A stretch of 18,359 nt of DNA from Phlegmacium glaucopus (lineage: Eukaryota; Basidiomycota; Agaricomycetes; Agaricales; Cortinariaceae). The translations under genes and the position numbers were made by a program. The stretch lies in NCBI GenBank assembly GCA_015039465.1, contig MU130549.1, forward strand, positions 373,393-391,751, given 5' to 3'. Shown here in pieces: positions 9,025 through 18,061 of this stretch (positions within the stretch are counted from its first letter, which is position 1; each line of letters begins with the position of its first letter). Under the pieces are notes generated by a model that did no database searches, was not told the DNA's origin, and saw only the letters and a list, made by a program, of their open reading frames with translations.

Positions 9025-9326
9025 GACTAGTATTAGTAAAGTATGTAAACAGTAGGAGCAAATATACCTCTCCATTCCCATGTTTATTTTTTAATCCTTT
9101 ATTAATTTATCTTTTGTTTTTCACTTCTTTACTCTCTCTATCTGACAACAACAAAACAGCTAATTGCTTGTAAAAAGCAAAATATATTGCATTTTGTAAA
9201 ATAATTTAAATTATTAATAATAAATTATTTTATAGATAAATATTATTTTAATTAAAAAATAATAAGTATTCTATATAATAACCGTAAGACTCGTATTGCC
9301 ATGCAAAGCAATGGCCCACATCTCTA
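9025..9326. other. AT-rich spacer with a small perfect inverted repeat
   Basis: No gene is seen. TAAAATAATTTA at 9197-9208 is repeated in inverted orientation at 9221-9232 with a 12-nt centre. Another TGACAACAAC occurs near 9143. Composition changes to GC-richer, gene-like sequence at about 9290-9300. Confidence 0.6.
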
Positions 9327-9370
9327 GTTGTACTTATTGTATAGCAACTGCCGTCAATGGGCTTTCAAGA
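9327..9370 (+). repeat. 44-bp direct repeat, copy 1
   Basis: Begins GTTGTACTTATTGTATAGCA and is identical over all 44 bases to 9451-9494. The two copies are 124 bp apart, start to start. The similarity fades on both sides, although both are preceded by an ATGG(G)CCC-like stretch. Confidence 0.9.
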
Positions 9371-9450
9371 ATTCAAATGCTCACCTTTTATGTTGGCTCT
9401 CATACTATTTACATTTAGGTCAAACACAAGATGGGCCCCGGTGATCGTAT

Positions 9451-9494
9451 GTTGTACTTATTGTATAGCAACTGCCGTCAATGGGCTTTCAAGA
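9451..9494 (+). repeat. 44-bp direct repeat, copy 2
   Basis: Exact second copy of 9327-9370. On the minus strand it contains the end of a short coding-like frame (stop TGA at 9480-9478). Confidence 0.9.
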
Positions 9495-9890
9495 CCTCAG
9501 TCTCGAAGAGTGCAACGGCAGCAGGGTCGATGACGATGCCGTCAACCTTACGTTGCCCCCAATATCATGATCTTGGAATTTATGTTAGCCAAACGACTTG
9601 TAGGACAACTTCAAATTTAAGTTGCCAACTTGTGAGTATTGATAATATGTATCCACCCAGTCCCACATTCATCGCATGATAACTTCAAAGTTACTTCGGA
9701 ATCGAAAAATGAGAATCGACCATGAAAAGATGCGGCTTGCGCATCCGCAGCTATGACATGGCGCCGGCTGTCGTCGTCTGCCGTCGTGCGTCGTGGCCCT
9801 CCAGCTCATCATGTGACCTGACAATAATCATACCCTTGGTTGCACTGGCACAGTATTAAAGCAAACGCAACAATAGAGCCCTCTCTCCCA
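9495..9890 (+). promoter_or_regulatory. Upstream region of the P450 gene
   Basis: A non-coding region on the plus strand. TATTAAA at 9854-9860 lies about 31 nt before the chosen ATG and may be a weak TATA box. Further up are a small hairpin GATGCG-gcttg-CGCATC (about 9729-9745) and a CGTCGTC-rich stretch (about 9771-9795). The minus strand of 9478-9551 has a short coding-like stretch, described under findings. Confidence 0.4.
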
Positions 9891-12319
9891 ATGACCACGA
9901 TGTTGTCTAATCTTGCTGCCTCTTATGTCACCACAGCTCAACCTGTAGCATCTCTGGGTGTTATCCTTTTGGTTTATGCAATCTACAAGATATCTACTTT
10001 CATATACGACGAAATGACCTCTCCGTCACGCGATATTCCTGGACCCCTGAGCCCTAGTTTTCTATATGGAAACTTCAAAGAACTCTCAGAATCAGTGAGT
10101 CCAAAAGCTCACCGTCTCGTAGTGATTATTGCTTGAACGGTGAATGATACCTTCCGAGTAGAGTAATAACGCGTTGCAAGAAGATTGGCTTAACCAATAC
10201 GGAACAACAATCCAATACAAAGAAATGCTCGGAGTGAGTTGATCATTATCGACCAGTGCCAAGTTGATCCAAATGACTGACAACTCATTTCGTTTCCAAA
10301 GAGAACTCGTATTCTGACTACCGATCTCAAGGCAATCAACCACATACTTTTCAATAGTTATGATTATCCGAAACCCGACACCGTCAGTTACACCTTTCGT
10401 CAAATATTCGGAAATGGTGCGTTTTCATGTAGGAATCATGACATATTTTCATTGACGGCCATATCGCGTAAAGGGGTTCTCTCTGTCGAAGGAGATGTCC
10501 ATAAGCATCAGGTATGTATCTTATTTAAATATTTGTTCTCGAATTGTTTTCTAATACTGCAGTAGCGGAAGATTTTGGTCAGTTCTGCCGCGTTATTTTT
10601 GTATTATACGACTTATGATTAGATAGAACCCAGCATTCGGACCACAACAAATGCGGGAACTAACCGAAGTCTTCGTAGAAAAGGCACTCGAGGTCAATAT
10701 TTCACTTGATCGAACGTATATGATTCACGATTTTGAAACCTTTACAGCTACGTGACATCTGGAGCGCAGAAATCGCCAAGCATGATGGTGCAGGTCCCAT
10801 CGAGTGTCTTTCATGGATGAGTCGAACGACTCTTGACATCATCGGACTTGCAGGTGAAATTTTTTTTTATCCTGTGTGCGATCACATTGCTCTTATTAAG
10901 ACTAGACTAAAATCCTCAGGATTCAATTATAATTTCAATGCACTGACCAGTGACCCCGAGAAAAATGCCCTTATGAAATCCTTTTCAACGATATTCAAGG
11001 CAGGAGCGAAACCAAGTGTTATCCCAATACTCAAAGCAATGTATCCTCCTCTGCGTTTCTTAGTTCGTACCAGTATTCCTTTCTAGCCTATTTTTACCCT
11101 CTAATTTGCGTCGGATTACAGCCGGCACCAAATGACGCTGCGACGAAAAAGGCTTCTGCTGTAATGCGTCATATAGGATCTGATCTTCTGAAGCAAAGTA
11201 GAGCTTCCCATGAGGACGATAAAGGCATTAAATCGTCAGGCAGTAAAGATATTATTTCGCTATTAGTTCAAGCCAATGCCATGCAAGACCTACCAGATGC
11301 GCAACGGATGAGTGATGAAGATGTTCTAGCTCGTGTGTATAAACTCATTCTAGACTGATGCATTTACTCAATATACTCGCAGAGATCCCTACTTTCCTTA
11401 TCGCTGGCCACGAAACAACAAGGTACGCACCTCCATTTCTCAAATATTCTGCATTCCGAAATTGACACGTTGTAAAATTTGACACAGTGTCGCGATGGCA
11501 TGGGCATTATATTCTCTAACCCAAAATAAGCAGGCCCAAACCAAACTTCGTCAAGAAGTATCCGATGTATCTACCGATAATCCAACAACAGATGATTTGA
11601 ATGGATTGCCTTATCTAGACGCCGTCGTACGCGAAACTTTGCGTCTTCATCCACCAGTTCCTAGCATTCTACGTGCTTCTCAGAAGGATGATTGCATCCC
11701 TCTTAGCAAGCCGTTCACGGACAGGAAAGGGATTGTCCGTAGTGAAATTCGGTTGGTCCTTGACTCAATTTTGATGCCATTATATTCTAAATTTACCTTA
11801 CTTTGTGGGATAGGGTTAGAAAGGGTCAAACGATAGTGGCACCTATTGACCTCGTCAACCGAGATAAATCAATATGGGGGGAAGATTCTACAGAGTTCAA
11901 GTTAGTTTCGTCCCCAAACTTCGTTCTCAATTGTATACGACTGGTTTTCTTTTCAGACCTGAGCGTTGGGCGAATATTCCGGACGTTGCTACATCTGTTC
12001 CTGGAGTCTGGTCAAACATATTGACATTTATTGGGGGTCCCCGAGCCTGCATCGGTTATCGATTTTCACTTTTGGAGTGAGTGCTATGTTTTTCTCTGGT
12101 CATATTTCGTCGACCTCGGGTCCTAAATTTGTTTCTTTGTGTGTGAATAGAATCAAAAGCCTTCTGTTCACGCTCGTTCGGGCTTTTGAATTTGACCTTG
12201 CGGTTTCCGCGAAGGATATAGGAACGAAATCAATTGGTATCCAACGTCCTGTCCTGCTCACGGATCCAAATAATTCGAATCAGATGCCACTTCTTGTACG
12301 CCCCATCTCCAACTTGTAA
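9891..12319 (+). CDS. Cytochrome P450 monooxygenase, 14 exons
   Basis: Membrane-bound haem-thiolate oxygenase that would insert oxygen into a lipophilic substrate with electrons from P450 reductase at the ER; substrate unknown. Exons: 9891-10094, 10162-10233, 10302-10416, 10474-10511, 10566-10577, 10627-10692, 10748-10853, 10920-11062, 11122-11332, 11383-11422, 11488-11751, 11814-11900, 11957-12076, 12151-12319. They total 1647 nt, giving 548 residues, normal for fungal P450s. Visible: membrane anchor at residues 18-39, proline hinge IPGPLSP (49-55), I-helix AGHETTS (330-336), ExxR at 385-388 (ETLR), PERW (454-457), and haem motif [10 protein letters not shown] with Cys484. All introns are GT-AG; introns 2 and 3 use AAG acceptors. 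Exon 5 is a 12-nt microexon. I chose the ATG at 9891 because it gives a normal anchor; an upstream in-frame ATG at 9840 lies before the TATA-like box. All key residues are present, so it is probably functional. The family number is not assigned. Confidence 0.93.
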
Positions 12320-13230
12320 ACGCAATTCCGGATCTGTACCGTGGGAATAATGATATATCATATATATTTATTGCAACTTTGGTATCAAGTTAATTCGAGC
12401 CCGGGATTTAGGAAAACCGTCGATCAAAATCTGTTTGTGATTAAACATACAGGGCAACTGGTAATACTAGAAATATAGACCGCTGCAGTGTCGTCATTCC
12501 CCGACTCTCGTAAGAGAGAGAGTTGTTGCGGGGTTCAAACGGGACTCCACCCGCCAAATGATTTGTTGAGTGAGAAAAACCAGAAAATGGCGCCGTACCC
12601 GAATGTTTCCTGGATCAAACAAATCACTTAAATTTGGATATTAATGTATAAAATATTTCTGCTGATTTTTGGAGATAAATTTCTCTCTTCCTTGTCCTGG
12701 TTTTTTTCTCTGAGCCCGTTTCTAAAAGCTTGAACAACAATGTGCATAAATTGCCGTACATGTTGTATTCACGTAATGCTGTACAGTTGCTAGACAGTTG
12801 TAGGTTGTTGAACTACACAGGTGTTGTATTGATGGTAGGTTTCTCTCAACCTTATAACCTTTGCATGCAATAATCATCTGTTTTTCAGAAATTTAGCTAG
12901 GAGTTACCTTGCCAGGTGCCTCGGCTCCTTGATCTTGATGATTCTCCATCAGTGACCATCACATAATATTGTTCATGATATCCTGCACTACTATATACTA
13001 GCGGTCGACTTCGTCAACTAATTACCTTGCTGACAATCAACTTTTATTTTTTATAAAGAAACAAGATTTAAATAAAGGAAAATGAAAATAAACATAAAGT
13101 GGCGCTCTCTGACCGCTGGTTAGCGTTTTCTTCTTTTTTTTTGGTCAATAAATCATCTCTGTGTTGATATTGTTCTGATGTTAATGTTAGTTTCATGTTA
13201 TTGTGAGGAACCCAATATCAATATGACTTA
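12320..13230. other. Intergenic region between the P450 and the next gene
   Basis: No convincing gene. It contains the 3' flank of the P450 (AT-rich, gatatatcatatatat near 12351-12366) and a hairpin at 12499-12543 (CCCCG..CTCTC with GAGAG..CGGGG). The rest is unremarkable. GGGTTCAAAC after the hairpin resembles a tRNA T-arm, but no cloverleaf forms around it. Confidence 0.5.
12499..12543. other. Imperfect hairpin downstream of the P450
   Basis: CCCCG (12499-12503) pairs with CGGGG (12539-12543) and ACTCTC with a GAGAGAGAGT stretch inside. It lies about 180 bp past the P450 stop codon. Function unknown. Confidence 0.5.
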
Positions 13231-14706
13231 CTATTTTGCTACCTTTTTCTTTTTTTTCAACAAGGCGATGGTGTTTGTGGTTTCATCTTCTGTTGCGGTA
13301 GCTTCTTCATCGTCGTTTCTTGCCCTCTTCTTCCCTTCGGCTTTGGAGACCCAGGTCTGATCGACGGAGCCTTGAGTTGAAACATGAGAAATAGAGGACA
13401 CGGAACCATTTGAATCGTCCAGTAAGTTGGCAATTGTTGTTGTAATGTCGGCAGTGATTTCCAAACCATTTCTTGTCGTTGAAAGGTTGGATCCACTAGC
13501 CTGATAGCCAAACTAGGATGGAATGCCTTCACGGCCTCTACCTGAAGTTTGTATTTGCTGGGTGATGTGGGAAGTGTCGTTGGACCCTTGAGCATTTGGC
13601 TTTTGTACGGGGAAGCCTTTTTTTTAGGTGCCCGCTGGAGAATCTTGATTTGGGTCGCGCTTGCTGTGAAAGTGTTGCCTGTGATGCCGTTTGTGTCCTT
13701 GTCTCTGATGGCGTAGTGCCTCAATTGAAAGTAGATGAGAACCATGGATCCTTTCAGGTAATTTTCTTGATCTCGCACTCTGATAAAATTTGCATTCTCA
13801 TCGTAGGCGGGTAAAGGAGTTACACGCCATTTTTGAATGATTGCTTTGAACGCCGTCTTGTATTTATCATTGATCAGGTAGCCATTAGACCAGTCCTCTT
13901 CATCCAGAGCTGTTGGATTGGTCATTGAGTGGTGCTTTCAATACAATGATTAAGTACTTACGGTCATATTCAAAGTCCTGAAGGAACATTTTTGGAAATC
14001 AACATATATCTCCTCTAAAATCAAGTGAAAGATGACTCACTCTCTTCTCAAACAGGGGGGATGAAAATCTCATACCTGTTTGTCTACCGTCCTCTATCAG
14101 GAAATACTTAGGGTCAGGTCCCGTCGAAACTACTTTGTTTTGGAGATTTTTGATGTGTTCGATAGCTAGTTGAAAGTCCGAGTAAAATTCATTGTCAATT
14201 GGGGGTGAAATGAGCATAAATTGAGCCTTTGAATTCTCCAAAGCGGATTTCTCGAAGATTGGATTGAAGTTTCCATGTGGTTCGAGAAAAAGTCGCTGGA
14301 AAGAAACAACTCCTACTACTGCCCAAGTCACTTGCATGAATGGCTTTTCTTTGTGGTCTTCAGGAACAATCATAAGCTTGTTTTGGTTGTTATTCTTTAA
14401 CCAAACGAGCTGGGAGTCAAAATTGTCTGAACCGACATAGGTACTTGTATTCTTCAAGTTTGCTTTCATCCAAGGAGCACTGAAATTGGTGTCTTGGGAA
14501 GAGGTGGTGCTTTTGTGACATAGTTATTAGGCATCTGGTTTTTTTTTAATTGATATAACATACTTTGAAGCTTGCATATAGTTAACAACCCAAACATTTA
14601 ATGGCAGAGATCTTGTTTCCTTTGTTTTTGAGGTCTTCGTTGAACCCTCTTTTTTTTTTTTGGTTTTCCATTGTGCAGCTGGTGTCTTAGCATCCAGACT
14701 CGGTGT
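13231..14706 (-). CDS. Unrecognised multi-exon protein with a Lys-rich C-terminus
   Basis: I do not recognise the family. Exons read leftwards: 14706-14564, 14509-14041, 13977-13962 (16 nt) and 13909 onward. Introns of 54, 63 and 52 nt are bounded by GTATGT, GTGAGT and GTAAGT donors, and joining them keeps one frame open. The N-terminal visible part is Lys/Thr-rich (a 12-A run encodes four Lys), followed by a mixed region with LNVWVVNYMQAS, QVTWAVVGVVSFQRLF and DEEDWSNGYLINDKYKTAF. Two C-termini are possible: frame one continues to a stop at 13257, or a 41-nt GT-AG intron (13541-13501) leads to an acidic, then Lys-rich tail ending KKKKKVAK at 13231, which looks more natural and could be a nuclear signal. 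Exon one begins at a TTTAG acceptor, so a first exon with the start codon must lie further upstream; I could not find it. A degraded copy is also possible. Confidence 0.6.
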
Positions 14707-15061
14707 CTAAATTGAATTTTGGGGCTTCCCTGATTGTTTTATATCTGTTTTGTTTCTGTGTGTATAATGCAAAGTTTAATTTATATTTCAAAATGGAGCG
14801 ATCAAGAATGAAACACTAGAATGTGTTGGCCCAAAAAATGTCACGCTGACATACTACACCGTTTTGTCTTGAAGACCTTTCAATTACCAAAGGTCAGAAA
14901 CCAAAATTTCTACGCTAAACATTAAAAACTGTACCATAATCACTATTGACAGAATAGGGAGATTAGCGTCGTTAAGTGTGTATAGTAATGAATGTTAAAA
15001 GACTTATGATGTTGCATTCTCTTTTTTTTGTACCCTTTAATGTGAAAATGCCATGACAACT
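14707..15061. other. Spacer upstream of the unrecognised minus-strand gene
   Basis: It would have to hold the first exon and promoter of the minus-strand gene, but no ATG here leads to a frame that splices convincingly to 14706. No other feature is recognisable. Confidence 0.4.
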
Positions 15062-15063
15062 TA

Positions 15064-15295
15064 CTGTACTAAATCAATCAATTCGCCACCCTGTGTGACC
15101 TGTGACCAGTGCGGCGAAATTTTGGTTTCGCCTAATTACCTTATTTGGTAATAGTTAGGCAATTTGTCAGCAATTTAGGGCCAAAACAGGCCTATTCTAG
15201 GAACTTTTTCGCATTTTCGCTGTGACAGCTGTGACTTTTTGCCGATTTTGAAAGGCCTGTGACCTGTGACCGGCGAATTGATTGATTTAGTACAG
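15064..15295. mobile_element. 232-bp MITE with perfect terminal inverted repeats and TA flanks
   Basis: TACTGTACTAAATCAATCAA... at 15062-15087 is repeated perfectly in inverted orientation at 15272-15297 (26 nt including a TA on each side). If TA is the target duplication, as in Tc1/mariner-type elements, the element is 15064-15295 with 24-bp inverted repeats starting CTGTACTAAATC. Inside, TGTGACCTGTGACC occurs near both ends in the same orientation (about 15093-15107 and 15257-15271), and the left half has a small hairpin GGCGAAA-ttttgg-TTTCGCC. It is too short to encode a transposase. It lies just upstream of the plus-strand gene, possibly in an intron of it. Confidence 0.75.
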
Positions 15296-15336
15296 TATAC
15301 CAATTATCATGATTATATTGGATCGTAGCATCTTAG

Positions 15337-16290
15337 ATTTTTATCCCCTTTGAGGAGATGTACAAAGAACAGTTATGTGAAGATCCTATCAATGCTTGTG
15401 GTGGGCCGCATTTACTTCGTCAGGAAATTGAACCACCTATATCAGTCAAATAAAAACACCTTTATCTTGATCATGGCAACTATGCTTGAAGACTTTATTC
15501 TGGCTTCTCCCAAAGTTTCTCTTTCTTATGCTTGTTACGGTCACCATTTTCAATTTGGCAATGCTACTCGTCTGTTTTCGTCACCAATGCAACATTTTCA
15601 ATCTTCTGTTGAACTTGAAGGCTCTGAAAATCATTTTATTGTCCTTGGGCAGCTTGCCGGTTTTAAAATTGTGGAAGACTTGGTGTGTGACTTGTCAATT
15701 CATATATTAGTTTCTTGAATCTTAATTAAATTTTCTTTTAATGTTGAGTTCGGTTTGTGCTTGTCACTCGACATAGGATGAATTGGATCATCGTGTTTTT
15801 TTGCTGGCCTATATCAGGCACAGTTAGAAACCCTGGAAAACATAGAAGAGAAAGATGCAACGGACTGTGCTGTGAAGGATCAGGTATGTTAATCCCTAAC
15901 TTTAACTCTTGAATTTAGTTTATCGTCTGTTTGCAGCATATAAAATGGCGCGGTTCTAACAATCAATTGAACCTAAAAGCTTATGGACAAAATAACATTG
16001 CAAACTGTTCATTGTCCTTGTCTGACGTTGGGTCTTCCATAGTTGCAGTTGTCAAGCTTCGTTGTTTAGATGTAGGTTGTGGTCCATCCACATATTTGAG
16101 GGTAGGTTCTTTGATCTTGCTCATTGCATTTAAACATTGTCGACTGAGCGGCTTTATGAATTAGACATATTGGATCGAGACCTACAGTGTCTATCCCTTC
16201 ACTGGAAATGAATTAATTGATTCAGAACATGTTCAAGACATCATCAAGCACTGGTGGATGTCCAAGGAGATCATTAATTCTGATATATAA
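15337..16290 (+). pseudogene. Unrecognised spliced gene with two compensating frame breaks
   Basis: Protein-like sequence runs through four exons: 15337-15682, 15777-15883, 15937-16101 and 16165-16290 (stop TAA at 16288). The introns are 94, 53 and 63 nt (GTGTGT, GTATGT and GTAGGT donors; TAG, CAG and TAG acceptors). The last two exons read cleanly (for example HIKWRGSNNQLNLKAYG and TYWIETYSVYPFTGNELID). The first exon has one base too many near 15438-15450 (AAATAAAAA), and the second has one base too few at a T7 run (15796-15802). With one base removed and one added, the whole reads as about 320 residues with no stops. It starts at a TAG acceptor, so upstream coding sequence may be missing or lie beyond the MITE. 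The breaks sit at homopolymers, so this may be a live gene with sequence errors. I do not know the family. Confidence 0.5.
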
Positions 16291-16750
16291 GAAACTTCTT
16301 TCCTTATGACTGCAAATCAAGTTTTCTTTGATAAAAAATTGTCATTCTAAACGTAAGTTGGAGGGAGGTATAATTTCTGCTATGATGGTTATGAGTCCAT
16401 TGTTTTTTTCTCGGCCTCCTGTCCAATCAATTCTTATTCCCATATTGTATCGATGTTATCGATTGCGGTAATATCAGCAAGTGATATTCATTGTTTGGAA
16501 GTGGTTCTTGTTATACGGAAGATAGGTGCCGCTGCGCCTGTTGCATTGATGGTGCATGTGTGCACCCCATTCATTTCAACTGCTCTGATCTGACTCAGAT
16601 TCAAAGAATCTTGGGAAGGTATTATCAATCGTACAGGGTCGGTATGGACTCAAGTACCAATTATTTCTTATGGTCCATGAGTGTTTCGGGACACATTGAA
16701 TTAAATGTTCAGTGTAACGGTGTCCATTGTGTATTATGACAAGTTAAATG
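16291..16750. other. Spacer with a Cys-rich open frame of doubtful meaning
   Basis: The 3' ends of two converging genes meet here. A plus-strand frame at 16491-16739 (82 codons) is notably Cys-rich at its start (CRCACC...C), but it has no visible splice context and no recognisable domain. The minus strand is full of stops. It could be the 3' flank of the plus-strand gene or part of an old gene copy. Confidence 0.35.
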
Positions 16751-17779
16751 TCAGACAAGAGTTACATTTTTATGATTTGGACAAGTTGAGTTAATGCATC
16801 GCAAACCTAGTCTCCACTTGTAATTTGAATCACCAATGTCATCGGTCAATGAATTGAAATCCTGGTGATTATTGTCGTCATCATACCCTCCCCAGCGCAT
16901 GATTCCTACACCGTTGAGTGCTTCAGTACGTCTCCAAATGGCCCAACAGGCTGTCCCACAGGTAAAAGTGCCTTGGGTCCTCGGATTGACACAACAGATA
17001 CCCCTCTTTGAAAGTCGAACAAGATCGCTTACAACGAGCTGAGCCATACCCTGCATTGTTTCTCTGTGTGATAACAATTTGGGATAGAAGCAATACATCC
17101 TCTTTGCTGTGAATGTATTGAACTGACAAGTGAACGCTGATGAAATTACGACTGGAATGATTGATGGTGCTTTGCAGCAGTGATTGTGATTGTTGTACCC
17201 TAGACCGTTCATAAAGCATTTATATTTTGATGGTTCTACAACCAAGAGGTCCTTACCGAGCTTTGTATCAACCTTATGAATCGGCTGGCACACACCATAG
17301 ACAATGCTGGGGGGTCCGTCATAATCCACAAGTGTTCCCAAGCCGCTAAGGAAGTTCTTTACTCTATCAACGGCATAGGGTGATTTGTTTGGAACAATGA
17401 TGTTAAGGTCTCGTGGTGCAATCCTATCCATGGTCATGACATTCCATGCAGTAGAACTGACAACTGTGCAATTGGTCTCTTTGATCAAGTGGAAGAAGGC
17501 ACAGATGTCATCGAGAAAGGGTGTAAGAATTTTTTTCATGTGTTGTTGAACTGAGGAATAGATGATCTCCCTGGCGTGGATGCTGGTATGAGTGAGCTTG
17601 ACCAAAGTGGTCCATGAACATTGGAGGAGGATTTCAGTCATGAGTTCTGCAACATTGAAGACGACCGTTGCTGCCTTTGGTTTGTTGGAAACGCCAAAAG
17701 TCTTTTGAAGGAGTCGTGCTGATTTTCTTGTGTGGTGTTTTAGCATAGTATCTTGTATGTGGGGCAAGAGTGAGCACAT
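16751..17779 (-). CDS. F-box-like uncharacterised fungal protein
   Basis: Single-exon protein of 342 residues, or 331 if the second Met (MLKHHTRKSARL) is the start. Residues about 40-85 (FNVAELMTEILLQCSWTTLV... followed by basic residues) look like a divergent F-box, the Skp1-binding helix bundle of SCF ubiquitin ligases. This is a similarity by pattern only. Further on, SSTAWNV...APRDLNIIVP (about 130-152) resembles the GSxAL...PxDLDxxVP pattern I associate with many uncharacterised agaric proteins; here Ser replaces Gly and Asn replaces the second Asp. The C-terminal third has several Cys (GICC, TCGTAC) and ends in C-X4-C-P-N-H (RCINSTCPNH), which may bind metal or form disulphides. It converges with the plus-strand gene ending at 16290. 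The frame is intact. Function is not known. Confidence 0.6.
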   Translation of the reverse strand: MCSLLPHIQDTMLKHHTRKSARLLQKTFGVSNKPKAATVVFNVAELMTEILLQCSWTTLVKLTHTSIHAREIIYSSVQQHMKKILTPFLDDICAFFHLIKETNCTVVSSTAWNVMTMDRIAPRDLNIIVPNKSPYAVDRVKNFLSGLGTLVDYDGPPSIVYGVCQPIHKVDTKLGKDLLVVEPSKYKCFMNGLGYNNHNHCCKAPSIIPVVISSAFTCQFNTFTAKRMYCFYPKLLSHRETMQGMAQLVVSDLVRLSKRGICCVNPRTQGTFTCGTACWAIWRRTEALNGVGIMRWGGYDDDNNHQDFNSLTDDIGDSNYKWRLGLRCINSTCPNHKNVTLV

Positions 17780-17806
17780 GCAGAAACAGTTTTATTTCCA
17801 AATAAA

Positions 17807-18061
17807 TTACAGTCTGATATAAGAACAAACTTGTGTAGTTCTGATGTCATCCATCTTTCCATGCAAAAACTTTTGGAAGAATCTGGAACAGATCAATTTT
17901 AATAATTTAAATGATGTGGAGTTTGCATACATTTCTAATTTTTGACGGATCATTGGAATGTCGCAATGGTGGATATTCATCATTCCTTCATTTGAACTCC
18001 ACTTCAAAACCAGCACGTCTCCCGACCAAGTAAAATTCATGGTTGGAAGCATGTTCTTCAA
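17807..18061 (-). CDS. Small hypothetical ORF upstream of the F-box-like gene
   Basis: An 84-codon frame whose stop lies 28 nt before the F-box-like ATG. It reads like real protein (SGDVLVLKWSSNEGMMN, CDIPMIRQKLE). A good 48-nt intron can be drawn within it (17930-17883, GTATGC...CCAG) that keeps the frame and gives a 68-residue version. It may be a separate small gene, the end of a truncated gene, or an upstream exon of the F-box-like gene; I found no splice joining the two in frame. No family recognised. Confidence 0.4.
   Translation of the reverse strand: MKNMLPTMNFTWSGDVLVLKWSSNEGMMNIHHCDIPMIRQKLEMYANSTSFKLLKLICSRFFQKFLHGKMDDIRTTQVCSYIRL

Noticed and set aside
9840..9890. Upstream in-frame ATG as the P450 start
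   Set aside because: It lies before the TATA-like box, adds a non-conserved leader ahead of the membrane anchor, and the ATG at 9891 gives a normal P450 N-terminus.
12490..12570. Possible tRNA (GGGTTCAAAC T-arm-like motif)
   Set aside because: The supposed T-stem does not pair, and no acceptor, D or anticodon arms can be placed.
13178..13814. Plus-strand open frames of 60-72 codons
   Set aside because: Antisense of the minus-strand spliced gene; no splice or domain support.
14641..14690. ATG at about 14669 followed by an A12 run as the start of the minus-strand gene
   Set aside because: It reads in the wrong frame for the rest of the gene; the frame from the TTTAG acceptor at 14707 passes through the A12 run without a shift.
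16491..16739. Cys-rich 82-codon plus-strand frame as a secreted peptide or toxin-like gene
   Set aside because: No signal peptide, no splice context, and the Cys are clustered only at the start; likely chance or an old remnant.
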